NCBI RefSeq assembly: GCF_934754915.1
Contig: NZ_CAKVKB010000085.1
Coordinates: 1 to 15,818 of the forward strand
Direction of reading: 5' to 3'
DNA: 15,818 nucleotides
Source of the DNA: an uncultured Clostridium sp.
GTDB taxonomy: Bacteria; Bacillota; Clostridia; Clostridiales; Clostridiaceae
The position numbers and the translations under genes are program-made. The notes below the pieces were generated by a model. The model worked only from the letters and a program-made list of their open reading frames with translations, was not told where the DNA came from and searched no databases. Positions 7,979-15,696 of this stretch are shown here, one piece after another. Every line of letters begins with the position of its first letter. Within the stretch, counting starts at the first letter, position 1.

Positions 7979-8286
7979 AAAAGCCTACATTAGGAGTAGC
8001 AAAAAGCTATTATAAAATAGACAATCAAGATTTTATAATGCCTGAAAATGTTGAAGGTTCATATTCTGATATTTTTATTAAAAATGAGGTATATGGACGA
8101 GTGTTGAGGACACATAAAAATGTAAAGCCTATCTTTATATCTGCAGGCAATTATATAGACTTAGACACTTGTATGAAGATAGTGAATAAATTAATAAAAA
8201 AAGATAGTCATATTCCTATTCCAACAAGAGAAGCTGATATTTTAACTCATGTAAGAAGAAAAGAAAGCAGGAATATGAATTTATAG
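7975..8286 (+). pseudogene. nfi: Endonuclease V (deoxyinosine-specific), C-terminal fragment
   Basis: The frame encodes the back half of an endonuclease V-like protein, a DNA repair enzyme that nicks next to deaminated bases. PTLGVAKS aligns with the family's GVAK segment (catalytic-site Lys), GRVLRTHKNVKPIFISAGN with the core strand and loop, then YIDLDTCMKIV and the closing IPIPTREAD, like LPEPTRxAD in Escherichia coli Nfi. The N-terminal half with the metal-binding Asp/Glu residues is absent, so activity is not expected. The frame is open back to 7954 but has no credible start; the TTG at 7975 overlaps the TGA ending the ATPase fragment. A run of eight T residues (7969-7976) lies at the junction. 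Confidence 0.72.
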
Positions 8287-8335
8287 AAGATTGTTTATAC
8301 ACAATATAATTAGAAAATAAGAAATATTTAAATAG

Positions 8336-8377
8336 ATGGCTGTATCAAAATTAAATTTATTTGATACAGCCATTTTT
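8336..8377 (+). terminator. Strong intrinsic terminator
   Basis: A perfect 14-bp stem (8336-8349 with 8360-8373) and a 10-base A/T loop lead directly into TTTTT. It ends transcription from the fragment region and insulates the following surface-protein gene. Confidence 0.88.
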
Positions 8378-8467
8378 AAGTAAAAATACAAAATTACCCC
8401 TAAAGTAAGTGAAAAAAATGTCGATAAAAAAGAAAAAATAAAATATTATGAAAGTAGAGGGATAAAT

Positions 8468-11400
8468 ATGAGAAATGATATTAAAATAGCAGCTTTATTA
8501 GGGGTGATTGCTGTAAGCAATGTGAGTATTGCAGCACCTGTATATGCTGTTGAAAACAAAAATTTAAATAATCCTATTGAAAGCAGAAATAGTGTGGAAA
8601 ACCAAATAATATATTTAAGAGATGGAGAAGGAGATATTAATTCAGGTAATGGAAGCAGAGACAATCCATATAACAATATACGTACAGCTTTAAAAAACAT
8701 AAAAGATGGACAAGTTTTAAAACTGGTAGATACAGTTCAATATACAAAATATGAACAACATAGTGATGGTTCAGCCTTACCACTAAAAATAGATAAAAAC
8801 ATAACTATTGAAGGAGTGGATTCAAACAGCAGTCTGAATTTAAGAGCACCAATACAGCTTGAAGCAGATGTGACATTTAAAGATATGAAATTGGAAATGG
8901 TAACTGAAGTTATCTTAGGAAAAAGTGCAGATGATAAAGAAAGCAGAATGCTCGGACAGGTAAATTCTTTAGGAAGCACTATTTATGTGGCGGGACATGA
9001 ATTGACATTAGATAATGTAGATACAAAACTTGGTGAAAATGCTGCTCAAAGTGATTTAAGACCATTTATAAGTGGGGGAGCATACAAGGACAGCAATGAT
9101 TTAGGAAAAAAATCAATAATTAATATAAAAAATCCTAATGGAGAAACTAAATTTTCTGGAATATTTGCAGGGGACTACTGGGAAGACAGGAATATGGATG
9201 TTGAAATTAATATTGATGGAAAATATGGTGAAGTAATAGATAAAAAAATACATACAGGAGGAATAATTGGAAAATTAAATGGTAATGTTGTTGTAAATTT
9301 TTCAAATAAAAGCCTTATCAATGATATTACTATGAATATTAACAATGTAAATAATTTGATTTTGGAAAAGAATTCAAGAATAACATTGCCACAAAATGGT
9401 GAATTTGAAGCTGAAAATGTTACTTTAAATAAAGGTTCTGTAATTGATTTTAGATATATGAATTCAGATCCAACTATTAATGGAAATTTTGCAGGTGTAG
9501 ACAATATAAGTGATCCTCAGGAAGGAGGTGGTGTTATATTAGATACTGATCAGACACTTCATATTAATGGAAGAGTTTCTGGCCTTACAAGATTAAACAG
9601 TAATGGTGTAGAAAATATGAAAGTATTTAAGGATGGACATAATTATATAATTGCAGATAAAGATTCAACAGGTGAATTCTCAATTGATGGTTCTCAATAC
9701 ACAACAAAATATGAGTTAAATAAGTCATATAATGAAAACAGTGTTTTGTGGACTATAGAATCTATTTCTTCATTAGATAATTTTGGTTCATTTAAATTAC
9801 TTGATGGAGATTATAAAATAATAAATCCTAGCTTTAGAAGTGAGTATTCATATAAATTTGAACTTTTTGATTCAGATGGAAATAAATATAAACCTACTCA
9901 GATTGATCTATTTAGTAATTTTTCATGTTCTGTTGAACTTGCTAATGGAGAAATCATAGATGATTCTTCATCAGAAGAAGATATGGATTTAGAGATTATG
10001 TTTAATGATGAAAAAGCTGGTTCTGAATTGGATGAACCTAACCAGGTAGATATTGTTGTAAATAATCCAGATAATATTATTGGAAAAATGACACTTACAA
10101 TTATGCATATAGGTACTGGAGAAAAAATATCAAAAACTATATATGTAATGAAAGAACAGGAAGAATTATCAGGTACTATTGAAATTATAGGAGAAGCTGT
10201 ATCTGGAGGAACATTAAGAGCAGATACATCTAAATTGCAGCAAGATGCTGAAAATTTAAAATATACATGGTATGTTGGTGATGCAATAAAAAAGGTCAGT
10301 GAAGACAGCGAATTTGAAATTAAAGAAGAATATATAGGGAAAAGGGTTAAAGTTAAAGTTGAAGCTGGAAATTATGATGGAGCAGTTTTTAGTGATGAGA
10401 TTATAGTTAAGGAAAACTCAGGAGGAGGAAGTACACCAGATAAGCCAGAGGAGAATCCAGGAGGAGAGAACAAACCAGATAAGCCAGAGGAGAATCCAGG
10501 AGGAGAGAACAAACCAGATAAGCCAGAGGAAAATCCAGGAGGAGAAAACAAACCAGATAAACCAGAAGAAAATCCAGGAGGAGGAAGTACACCAGGGAAC
10601 CCAGAAGAGAATCCAGGAGGAGGAAGTACACCAGATAAGCCAGAGGAGAATCCAGGAGGAGAAAGTACACCAGATAAACCGGAACAGAATCCAGAGGAAG
10701 AGGAAAAGCCAGGAAATAATACAGTGGATAAAGAAGAGCTTATAAGCTATTATAATAAGTGCGTTGACAGAGATTATAATAAAAATAAATTCACAAAGAC
10801 AACTTTTACTGCATATGAAAAAGCATTGAGAAAAGCTAAAGATATAATTAATGATAATAATTCGAAACAAGAAGAAGTAGATTCAGCATTAAAGAATTTA
10901 AAGAAAGCAGTAAGTGGACTAAAGAAAAAGAGTACTTCATCTTCAGGAAGCAGTGGAAGCTCATCTTCAAAAAATAATAATAACTCATCTTCATCAAATG
11001 ACGAAAATTCATCTTCTTCAAAGAATGAGAGTTTATCTTCAAATATAAATAAGGAAGATGTATCATCTGCTGGAAATAGCAGCAGTATTACTGAAAGTAT
11101 GCCTCAGACATCAAATCAAGGGACTACTTGGGATAAACAAGGAGAAAATTGGAAGGTTATTTCATCAGATGGAGATTATGTTAAAGGATGGCATAAAGAT
11201 GAAAATGCCGGAAAGTGGTATATGCTTGATAGAAATACAGGTGATATGATTACTGGATGGTATAAGGATGAAGACAGCAAATGGTATTATCTTGATACTA
11301 ATTCAGGAAGCATGGTTACAGGGTGGCACAAGGATACTGATGGAAAATGGTATCATTTAAGCAATTCAGGAAATATGAATACTGGATGGTATAAAGATAC

Positions 11401-11563
11401 TAATGGAAAATGGTATCATTTAAGTGATTCAGGAAGCATGAACACAGGGTGGTATAAAGACATTGATGGAAAATGGTATTATTTAAATTCTGATGGTTCA
11501 ATGGCTATTAATACTATAATTGATGGATATAAAATAGATAATGATGGAGTGTGGAGAGGGTAA
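8468..11563 (+). CDS. Secreted modular cell-wall-binding protein (beta-helix, Ig-like, FIVAR, choline-binding-type repeats)
   Basis: A 1031-residue surface protein starting at an ATG with GAGGG 6 bases upstream. Modules in order: signal peptide 1 to about 27 (cleavage after PVYA); about 47-430, Asn/Gly-rich short strands opening with YLRDGEGDINSGNGSRDNPY, suggesting a right-handed beta-helix; about 430-565, unassigned beta-rich region; about 568-648, Ig-like module (TLRADTS, LKYTWYVGD, IGKRVKVKVEAGNYDG); 652-742, seven 13-residue repeats of the GGGSTPDKPEENP type; 752-821, FIVAR helix bundle; 822 to about 877, Ser/Asn linker; 888-1031, about five to six wall-binding repeats (GWYKDxDGKWYYL). 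No sortase motif is present, so attachment is by the repeats, probably to choline or a similar wall decoration. Ligand or substrate is unknown: adhesion or glycan binding is more likely than catalysis, but I see no decisive residues. It is monocistronic, between two strong terminators. Confidence 0.88.
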   Translation: MRNDIKIAALLGVIAVSNVSIAAPVYAVENKNLNNPIESRNSVENQIIYLRDGEGDINSGNGSRDNPYNNIRTALKNIKDGQVLKLVDTVQYTKYEQHSDGSALPLKIDKNITIEGVDSNSSLNLRAPIQLEADVTFKDMKLEMVTEVILGKSADDKESRMLGQVNSLGSTIYVAGHELTLDNVDTKLGENAAQSDLRPFISGGAYKDSNDLGKKSIINIKNPNGETKFSGIFAGDYWEDRNMDVEINIDGKYGEVIDKKIHTGGIIGKLNGNVVVNFSNKSLINDITMNINNVNNLILEKNSRITLPQNGEFEAENVTLNKGSVIDFRYMNSDPTINGNFAGVDNISDPQEGGGVILDTDQTLHINGRVSGLTRLNSNGVENMKVFKDGHNYIIADKDSTGEFSIDGSQYTTKYELNKSYNENSVLWTIESISSLDNFGSFKLLDGDYKIINPSFRSEYSYKFELFDSDGNKYKPTQIDLFSNFSCSVELANGEIIDDSSSEEDMDLEIMFNDEKAGSELDEPNQVDIVVNNPDNIIGKMTLTIMHIGTGEKISKTIYVMKEQEELSGTIEIIGEAVSGGTLRADTSKLQQDAENLKYTWYVGDAIKKVSEDSEFEIKEEYIGKRVKVKVEAGNYDGAVFSDEIIVKENSGGGSTPDKPEENPGGENKPDKPEENPGGENKPDKPEENPGGENKPDKPEENPGGGSTPGNPEENPGGGSTPDKPEENPGGESTPDKPEQNPEEEEKPGNNTVDKEELISYYNKCVDRDYNKNKFTKTTFTAYEKALRKAKDIINDNNSKQEEVDSALKNLKKAVSGLKKKSTSSSGSSGSSSSKNNNNSSSSNDENSSSSKNESLSSNINKEDVSSAGNSSSITESMPQTSNQGTTWDKQGENWKVISSDGDYVKGWHKDENAGKWYMLDRNTGDMITGWYKDEDSKWYYLDTNSGSMVTGWHKDTDGKWYHLSNSGNMNTGWYKDTNGKWYHLSDSGSMNTGWYKDIDGKWYYLNSDGSMAINTIIDGYKIDNDGVWRG
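10421..10693 (+). repeat. Seven tandem 39-bp repeats coding a 13-residue Pro/Glu spacer
   Basis: Seven in-frame units. Units 2 to 4 encode the GGENK variant, units 1 and 6 GGGST with DKPEENP, unit 5 GGGST with GNPEENP, and unit 7 GGEST with DKPEQNP. The high identity at DNA level between units suggests recent expansion and likely length variation between strains. The encoded stretch is an extended, acidic, proline-rich stalk between the Ig-like and FIVAR modules. Confidence 0.93.
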
Positions 11564-11604
11564 TTCATATTAAAATATCCGCATATGAATAAAGTTTATA
11601 TATT

Positions 11605-11655
11605 AAAAATGAACTGCTTAATGTCAAATAGACAGAGGCAGTTCATTTTTTCTTT
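11605..11655 (+). terminator. Intrinsic terminator of the surface-protein gene
   Basis: A perfect 13-bp stem (11605-11617 with 11638-11650) encloses a 20-base loop that itself can form TGTC/GACA pairs. It is followed by a T-rich tail (TTTTTT then CTTTATT) 42 bases after the stop codon. Confidence 0.88.
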
Positions 11656-11754
11656 ATTATCAAACGATGAAGATGTGTGTATATTTTTAAGAGATAGTAA
11701 GATTTACATTTTAGGGAGTCAGATATTTCGCATTTGTATGGATTAACAAAAATG

Positions 11755-12045
11755 TTATATTGTTAAAGAATTAAGAATTGCTTTAAATTGTTTTTCATAT
11801 GATTTTTTATAATTAATATAGAAAGTAATATTCACTTCAGGGTCAGTTAAGGGAATGAGAATACGATTTTCGCTATTATTTTTTGAACTGGTCAAATTTG
11901 TTGCAAAAGAAGGCAGAGCAGAAGTTCTTCTCAATTCGTTTAATGCACTTACTTCTTTTTGAATAAGGAACATAGAATCTGGCATTTTAGTTTTACAAAT
12001 GTCATACCATAAACCAATATCAGAATGATAAATAATATGCGTATT
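11755..12045 (-). pseudogene. LysR-family transcriptional regulator, C-terminal remnant
   Basis: About 96 residues resemble the end of a LysR substrate-binding domain: IIYHSDIGLWYDICKTKMPD, then LNELRRTSALPSFATNL, DPEVNITFYINYKKS and a terminal helix QFKAILNSL. The N-terminal HTH and the first half of the sensor domain are missing. The reading frame stays open to 12150, but that part is antisense to the start of the DUF4405 gene and looks random. The ATG at 12045 has no ribosome binding site. The 5' end was probably lost in a deletion between this gene and its divergent neighbour, for which it may once have been the regulator. Confidence 0.6.
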
Positions 12046-12100
12046 CATTAATAATATACAATAAAAAGATGTATATGTTAGATTTTTAAAGAGGCAGTAT

Positions 12101-12736
12101 ATGAATTTTAAATCGACCATAAAAATGGTAATTGATATTTCAATGAGCATATTATTATTTCTGCTTATGTCTTTTCAGTTTACAGAACAGAAAAATCATG
12201 AGGTTATAGGTGCAGCTATGCTTGTGCTATTTCTTCTGCATAACATCATGAATTATAGATGGTATTTAGCGCTTGGAAAAGGAAAATATTTCTTACAGAG
12301 AAGTATTATGGTAATAGCAGATATACTTCTTCTTTCAGATATGATTGCTGTTATGATAAGTGGCATGAGGATGTCGAGATACGTATTTAAATTTCTTGAT
12401 TTAAACATGAGCCAGTCATTTGCAATGAATCTGCATATGTTTTCAAGTTATACAGGATTTTTATTGATGGGATTTCATATAGGATTGCATTATGGAATGA
12501 TTAAAGGAATGTTCTGTAAAGCATTTCGTATTGCAAATAAAAGCAAGATACAGATATTTATATTAAAAGGCATCGCTAAAATAATACCAATGTATGGAGT
12601 TTATGCATTATTTAAAAGAAATTTTATATCTTATATAACATTGAAAATGCACTTTGTTCTTTGGGATTATGAAGAACCAGCAATTTTTTATGAATTAGAT
12701 CTGCTGGCAATAATGATTTTAATGATTTTTAAATGA
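12101..12736 (+). CDS. DUF4405-type membrane protein, candidate di-haem cytochrome b
   Basis: A 211-residue membrane protein with four main hydrophobic helices (about 7-27, 33-52, 68-90, 107-133) and a cytoplasmic or outer tail of about 75 residues. It matches my recollection of the DUF4405 family (HxxxG..MFVLFxxHxxxNxxWY, RYVF, LHxxxSYxGFxLMxxHxGLH). Helix 2 carries His33 and His47, and helix 4 carries His112 and His126. Each pair is 14 residues apart, as in the two haem-binding helices of cytochrome b and ferric reductases, so a transmembrane electron-transfer role is inferred. AAAGAGG lies 6 bases before the ATG. The protein ends abruptly at ILMIFK, perhaps 10-15 residues short, exactly where the TetR gene begins (ATGA overlap). 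Confidence 0.75.
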   Translation: MNFKSTIKMVIDISMSILLFLLMSFQFTEQKNHEVIGAAMLVLFLLHNIMNYRWYLALGKGKYFLQRSIMVIADILLLSDMIAVMISGMRMSRYVFKFLDLNMSQSFAMNLHMFSSYTGFLLMGFHIGLHYGMIKGMFCKAFRIANKSKIQIFILKGIAKIIPMYGVYALFKRNFISYITLKMHFVLWDYEEPAIFYELDLLAIMILMIFK

Positions 12737-13278
12737 GTTTTAAAGAAATTACAATTAAAGAGATTGGAAATGCAACATCTTTTACCCGTACTTCCATATA
12801 TAATTATTTTCAAACAAAAGAAGAAATTTTTCTGGCATTGCTGCAGAGAGAATATGAATTGTGGATAGAAGATTTAAATTCTATATGTAATGATAATGAT
12901 TTGACGACAAAAGCTGAATTTGCTGAGGTATTATCTCATTCTGTGGAAAGAAGGAAAAATCTCTTAAAGCTTCTGTCAATGAATCATTATGATATGGAAG
13001 AAAACAGCAGGATGGAGTGCCTTGTAGAATTTAAAGTTGCATATGGAAATTCTATGGAGGCAGTAAGAAAGTGTCTTGATAAATTTTGTCTTGATATGAA
13101 TGAGAAGGAAAAGCAGAATTTTATTTTTTCTTTCTTTCCATTTATGTTTGGAATCTATCCATATACTGTGGTAACGGATAAGCAGAGGGAAGCAATGAAA
13201 CAGGCGGGTATAAATTATATATATATGACAATCTATGAAATTACATTTGCAGAAGTAAAAAGATTATTAAATGTATAA
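12733..13278 (+). CDS. TetR-family regulator, N-terminally truncated
   Basis: A 181-residue protein whose start MSFKEITIKEIGNATSFTRT leads directly into the TetR recognition helix and the classic SIYNYFQTKEEIFLALLQ. The rest is an all-helical ligand-binding domain. The usual first helix (about 20-30 residues before FKEIT) is missing, and an in-frame TAA lies immediately upstream of the ATG. No Shine-Dalgarno precedes it; translation could only come by coupling through the ATGA overlap with the DUF4405 gene. DNA binding is therefore doubtful and this may be a pseudogene. Its original target was probably the flavodoxin/DUF4405 set beside it. Confidence 0.6.
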   Translation: MSFKEITIKEIGNATSFTRTSIYNYFQTKEEIFLALLQREYELWIEDLNSICNDNDLTTKAEFAEVLSHSVERRKNLLKLLSMNHYDMEENSRMECLVEFKVAYGNSMEAVRKCLDKFCLDMNEKEKQNFIFSFFPFMFGIYPYTVVTDKQREAMKQAGINYIYMTIYEITFAEVKRLLNV

Positions 13279-13287
13279 ATATTTTTG

Positions 13288-13294
13288 AAAGGGG
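13288..13294 (+). promoter_or_regulatory. RBS deciding the flavodoxin start
   Basis: AAAGGGG lies 8 bases before the ATG at 13303. The longer frame opening with a TTG at 13285 would include this site and is rejected. Confidence 0.75.
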
Positions 13295-13302
13295 CTGTTA
13301 AT

Positions 13303-13920
13303 ATGAAAAAATATTTAACTTTTTTTATGTCTATTGTGTTGGTAGTATTTGCGTTAGTAGGATGTCAGGAACAAAAAACAGAAAGTAAGCTGCAGACAAA
13401 TGAATCAAATACAGCAGAAGCAGTAAAACCTAAGGCTGATGATTCCAGCACTGCAGTAGTTTATTTTTCGGCTACAGGTACAACTGCGAAAGTTGCAGAC
13501 AATATATCACAAATATTAAATGTTCCTTGCTATGAGATTGTACCAGAAAATGTCTATTCATCAGATGATTTGAATTATAATAATGATGACTGCCGTGCCA
13601 ACAAAGAAATGAAAGATGAGTCAGCACGTCCAGCTATCAGCAATGATCTTAGTGCAGTAGATAATTGTACAACACTATATATTGGTTATCCTATCTGGTG
13701 GGGAACTGCACCACGTATAATTAATACTTTTTTAGATAATCATAATATGAATGGAAAAACAATATACACTTTCTGCACATCAGGAAGCAGTGATATTGAA
13801 CAAAGCATAAACGATTTAAAAAAGAATTATACAGACATAAATATAGCTGGAGGACAAAGATTTGGAAGCAGTGCTTCTAAGGAGGATGTTCAAAAATGGC
13901 TTAATAGCTTAGGAGAATAG
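13303..13920 (+). CDS. Lipid-anchored flavodoxin (Flavodoxin_4 type)
   Basis: A 205-residue predicted lipoprotein: a charged-hydrophobic signal peptide with lipobox LVGC and Cys21, a flexible linker to about residue 50, then a flavodoxin domain to the end. The FMN phosphate loop is SATGTTAKVADNI (from Ser56), and the isoalloxazine-side loop is YPIWWGTAPRI (about 129-139). It would be held on the outer face of the membrane, unlike cytosolic electron-carrier flavodoxins. The 24-base gap after the TetR gene suggests one transcript with DUF4405, so a membrane cytochrome could pass electrons to it. The partner and acceptor are inferred, not shown. Confidence 0.87.
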   Translation: MKKYLTFFMSIVLVVFALVGCQEQKTESKLQTNESNTAEAVKPKADDSSTAVVYFSATGTTAKVADNISQILNVPCYEIVPENVYSSDDLNYNNDDCRANKEMKDESARPAISNDLSAVDNCTTLYIGYPIWWGTAPRIINTFLDNHNMNGKTIYTFCTSGSSDIEQSINDLKKNYTDINIAGGQRFGSSASKEDVQKWLNSLGE

Positions 13921-13958
13921 TTTTAAAAACTATAATAAAATATAGTAAGCAAATTAAT

Positions 13959-14018
13959 AAGCACACAATTTATTTATAATGCAGTTTAAACAGCTGATTA
14001 TAAATAAATTGTGTGCTT
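13959..14018. terminator. Long perfect inverted repeat between convergent genes, probable bidirectional terminator
   Basis: Two 22-base arms (13959-13980 and 13997-14018) pair without a mismatch around a 16-base loop that contains the palindrome GTTTAAAC. It lies between the flavodoxin stop (13920) and the aldolase stop (14036). Neither side has a proper T-tract, which is unusual for an intrinsic terminator. Confidence 0.6.
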
Positions 14019-14035
14019 TGCAGTATTATGTATCT

Positions 14036-15082
14036 TTATAATATATTTATAAGTGCATTAACATCTTCTTCTTTAGTAGCCCAGCTTGTAACAAAACGTA
14101 TAACAGTATGTGTTTCATCATATTTTTCCCAGAAACTGAATTCAACTTTTTCGGATAATTTCTGCATTTTTGTGTTTTCTAAAATCACAAAAATCTGATT
14201 TGTTGGGTTATCTAAATAAAGTTTATATCCTTTTTCTATTAAAGCATTTTTTATCTTATTTGCAAATTTTATTGCATCTTTACCTATATCATAGTATAAA
14301 TCATCTGTAAATAATGTATCAAATTGTATTCCTAGTAATCTTCCTTTTGCTAATAATGCACCATGTTGTTTTATAAGTGTAAAGAAATGAGGAATATAGT
14401 CTTTTTTAGGAATAACAACAGCTTCACCAAAAAGAGTACCGCATTTTGTGCCTCCAATATAAAAAGCATCACATAATCTGCTTATATCTTTAAGTGTAAC
14501 ATCATTTTCAGGGCATCCTAATGCATAAGCTAGTCTTGCACCATCTAAATATAGGGATAAACCATTTTTATGACAGATATTACTTATTTCTTCTAATTCG
14601 TTATAAGTGTAAAGTGTTCCATATTCAGTGGGCTGTGAAATATAAACCATTCCAGGCATAATCATATGATCACGATTATCATCTTCTTTATATCCAAGAA
14701 TAGCCTTTTCTATGTCATGTGCTGATATTTTTCCTAAGCAGCTAGGCAGTGTAAGTACTTTGCGTCCAGTAAATTCAATTGCACCAGCTTCATGGGCATT
14801 TATATGACCAGTATCAGCTGCGATTACACCTTGATATTGTCTCAAAATGGAATCAATTACTGTTGCATTTGTCTGTGTACCACCAACTAAAAAATATACA
14901 TCAGCTTCTGGAGCTTCACATGCTTCTCTTATTTTCTGTCTTGCAGATTCACAAAAAGAATCTGTTCCATATCCTGGTGTCTTGTATAAGTTTGTTTTTG
15001 CTAAGTTTTCTAAAATTAGCGGATGAGCTCCTTCCATATAATCTGAAACAAAATATAGTTTGTCGTTAATTTCATAATTCAT
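14036..15082 (-). CDS. ltaE: Low-specificity L-threonine aldolase (PLP-dependent)
   Basis: A 348-residue cytosolic PLP enzyme of the beta-eliminating lyase/threonine aldolase family, which splits L-threonine or allo-threonine into glycine and acetaldehyde. Visible family residues: SDYMEGAHP near the N-terminus, the phosphate-binding loop VGGTQTN (66-72), the HINAHEAGAIE segment (93-103), the PLP-ring Asp180 in LYLDGARLAYA, and the Schiff-base Lys213 in YIGGTKCG. Length is normal and nothing is missing. AAAGGA lies 9 bases before the ATG, with a promoter about 50-75 bases upstream. It converges on the flavodoxin gene and appears monocistronic. Paralogues acting on other beta-hydroxy amino acids cannot be excluded. 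Confidence 0.9.
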   Translation of the reverse strand: MNYEINDKLYFVSDYMEGAHPLILENLAKTNLYKTPGYGTDSFCESARQKIREACEAPEADVYFLVGGTQTNATVIDSILRQYQGVIAADTGHINAHEAGAIEFTGRKVLTLPSCLGKISAHDIEKAILGYKEDDNRDHMIMPGMVYISQPTEYGTLYTYNELEEISNICHKNGLSLYLDGARLAYALGCPENDVTLKDISRLCDAFYIGGTKCGTLFGEAVVIPKKDYIPHFFTLIKQHGALLAKGRLLGIQFDTLFTDDLYYDIGKDAIKFANKIKNALIEKGYKLYLDNPTNQIFVILENTKMQKLSEKVEFSFWEKYDETHTVIRFVTSWATKEEDVNALINIL

Positions 15083-15130
15083 AAGTCAAAATCCTTTCTA
15101 AAGTTACTAATTACAATATTAATAAAATTT

Positions 15131-15159
15131 ATTATACAATAAATCAAATTGTGATACAA
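15131..15159 (-). promoter_or_regulatory. Promoter of the threonine aldolase gene
   Basis: On the minus strand a perfect TATAAT (15131-15136) lies 17 bases downstream of TTGTAT (15154-15159). The -35 is weak, but the spacing and the distance to the ATG at 15082 (about 48 bases) fit. Confidence 0.5.
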
Positions 15160-15261
15160 ACTACATTTATGCATATTAATGTTAAATGTTAAAGCTAAAA
15201 ATAGATTATTGATTTATGCTTTACAAAATAAAAAACATCAAATAATAAACTGGGTTAAAGT

Positions 15262-15696
15262 TTAAGTATCAACATGTGGTACATTGTTTATTATTAATTT
15301 TATAAAAGTATCTGGAGATACAATTCTTACTTTTGAATTATTATTTAATCTGTTTACAACATCATTGACATTATCCATAGTATTGCTACATACATGAACA
15401 TATACAAATGTATAGGAATTAGGATCATTAATATTAGTGTATCCAGAATCTACTCTATGATTAATATGTTCAATAAGCATATTTTTATCATAATTTAGAT
15501 AAAGTAATGCATCTATATTAGAATTACAAGTGTATTTAGCCCATAAGTCTTTCTTATAGAAAGCTTCATCATCTAGAATCAGAATATATTTCATTATCAT
15601 AAAGGTTGTAGTCCTGCCGGCACCAGCTTTGCAGTGAAAGTGAAGCCATGTATTTTCAGGCTGATTCTCCACAAAATCAATAAAATAGTCAACCAT
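15262..15696 (-). pseudogene. Chimeric remnant: PTP/phytase-like P-loop joined to the C-terminus of a GxGYxYP-type protein
   Basis: The 144-residue frame begins inside a dual-specificity/inositol-phosphatase-like domain: DYFIDFVENQPENTWLHF, then the P-loop HCKAGAGRT (21-29) with nucleophile Cys22. After about residue 35 the phosphatase similarity stops. The rest reads like the end of a GxGYxYP-family protein: DLWAKYTCNSNIDALLYLNY, then DPNSYTFVYVHVCSNTMDNV and VRIVSPDTFIKLI. The phosphatase's N-terminal half (general-acid Asp region) is missing; the frame is open only to a stop at 15727-15729. No Shine-Dalgarno precedes the ATG at 15696. I therefore call it a non-functional fusion of two fragments. 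The GxGYxYP assignment rests on remembered family features and is less sure than the P-loop. Confidence 0.6.

Noticed and set aside
7649..8286. A possible two-gene phage-defence module (ATPase plus nuclease)
   Set aside because: Both frames are fragments. The ATPase lacks Walker B and everything after it, and the endonuclease V lacks its metal-binding half, so a working system is not supported.
8378..8467. Promoter for the surface-protein gene
   Set aside because: The 90 bases between the terminator and the ATG must contain one, but no -35/-10 pair with acceptable spacing was convincing enough to list.
10421..10693. CRISPR-like tandem repeats
   Set aside because: The 39-bp units are contiguous without unique spacers and encode an in-frame protein stalk.
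10407..10870. Two long minus-strand open frames (87 and 150 codons) opposite the surface-protein stalk
   Set aside because: They are the antisense of the 39-bp repeats, which stay open in every frame because the unit length is divisible by three. Their Leu/Ser/Trp-rich repetitive products and lack of RBS are artefactual.
11058..11249. Plus-strand open frame of 63 codons within the surface-protein gene
   Set aside because: It lies in another frame inside the clearly coding Ser-linker and wall-binding repeats, with no domain or RBS.
12043..12150. Upstream part of the minus-strand LysR frame
   Set aside because: It is antisense to the DUF4405 start and reads as unrelated hydrophobic sequence; only the part up to about 12045 resembles a LysR domain.
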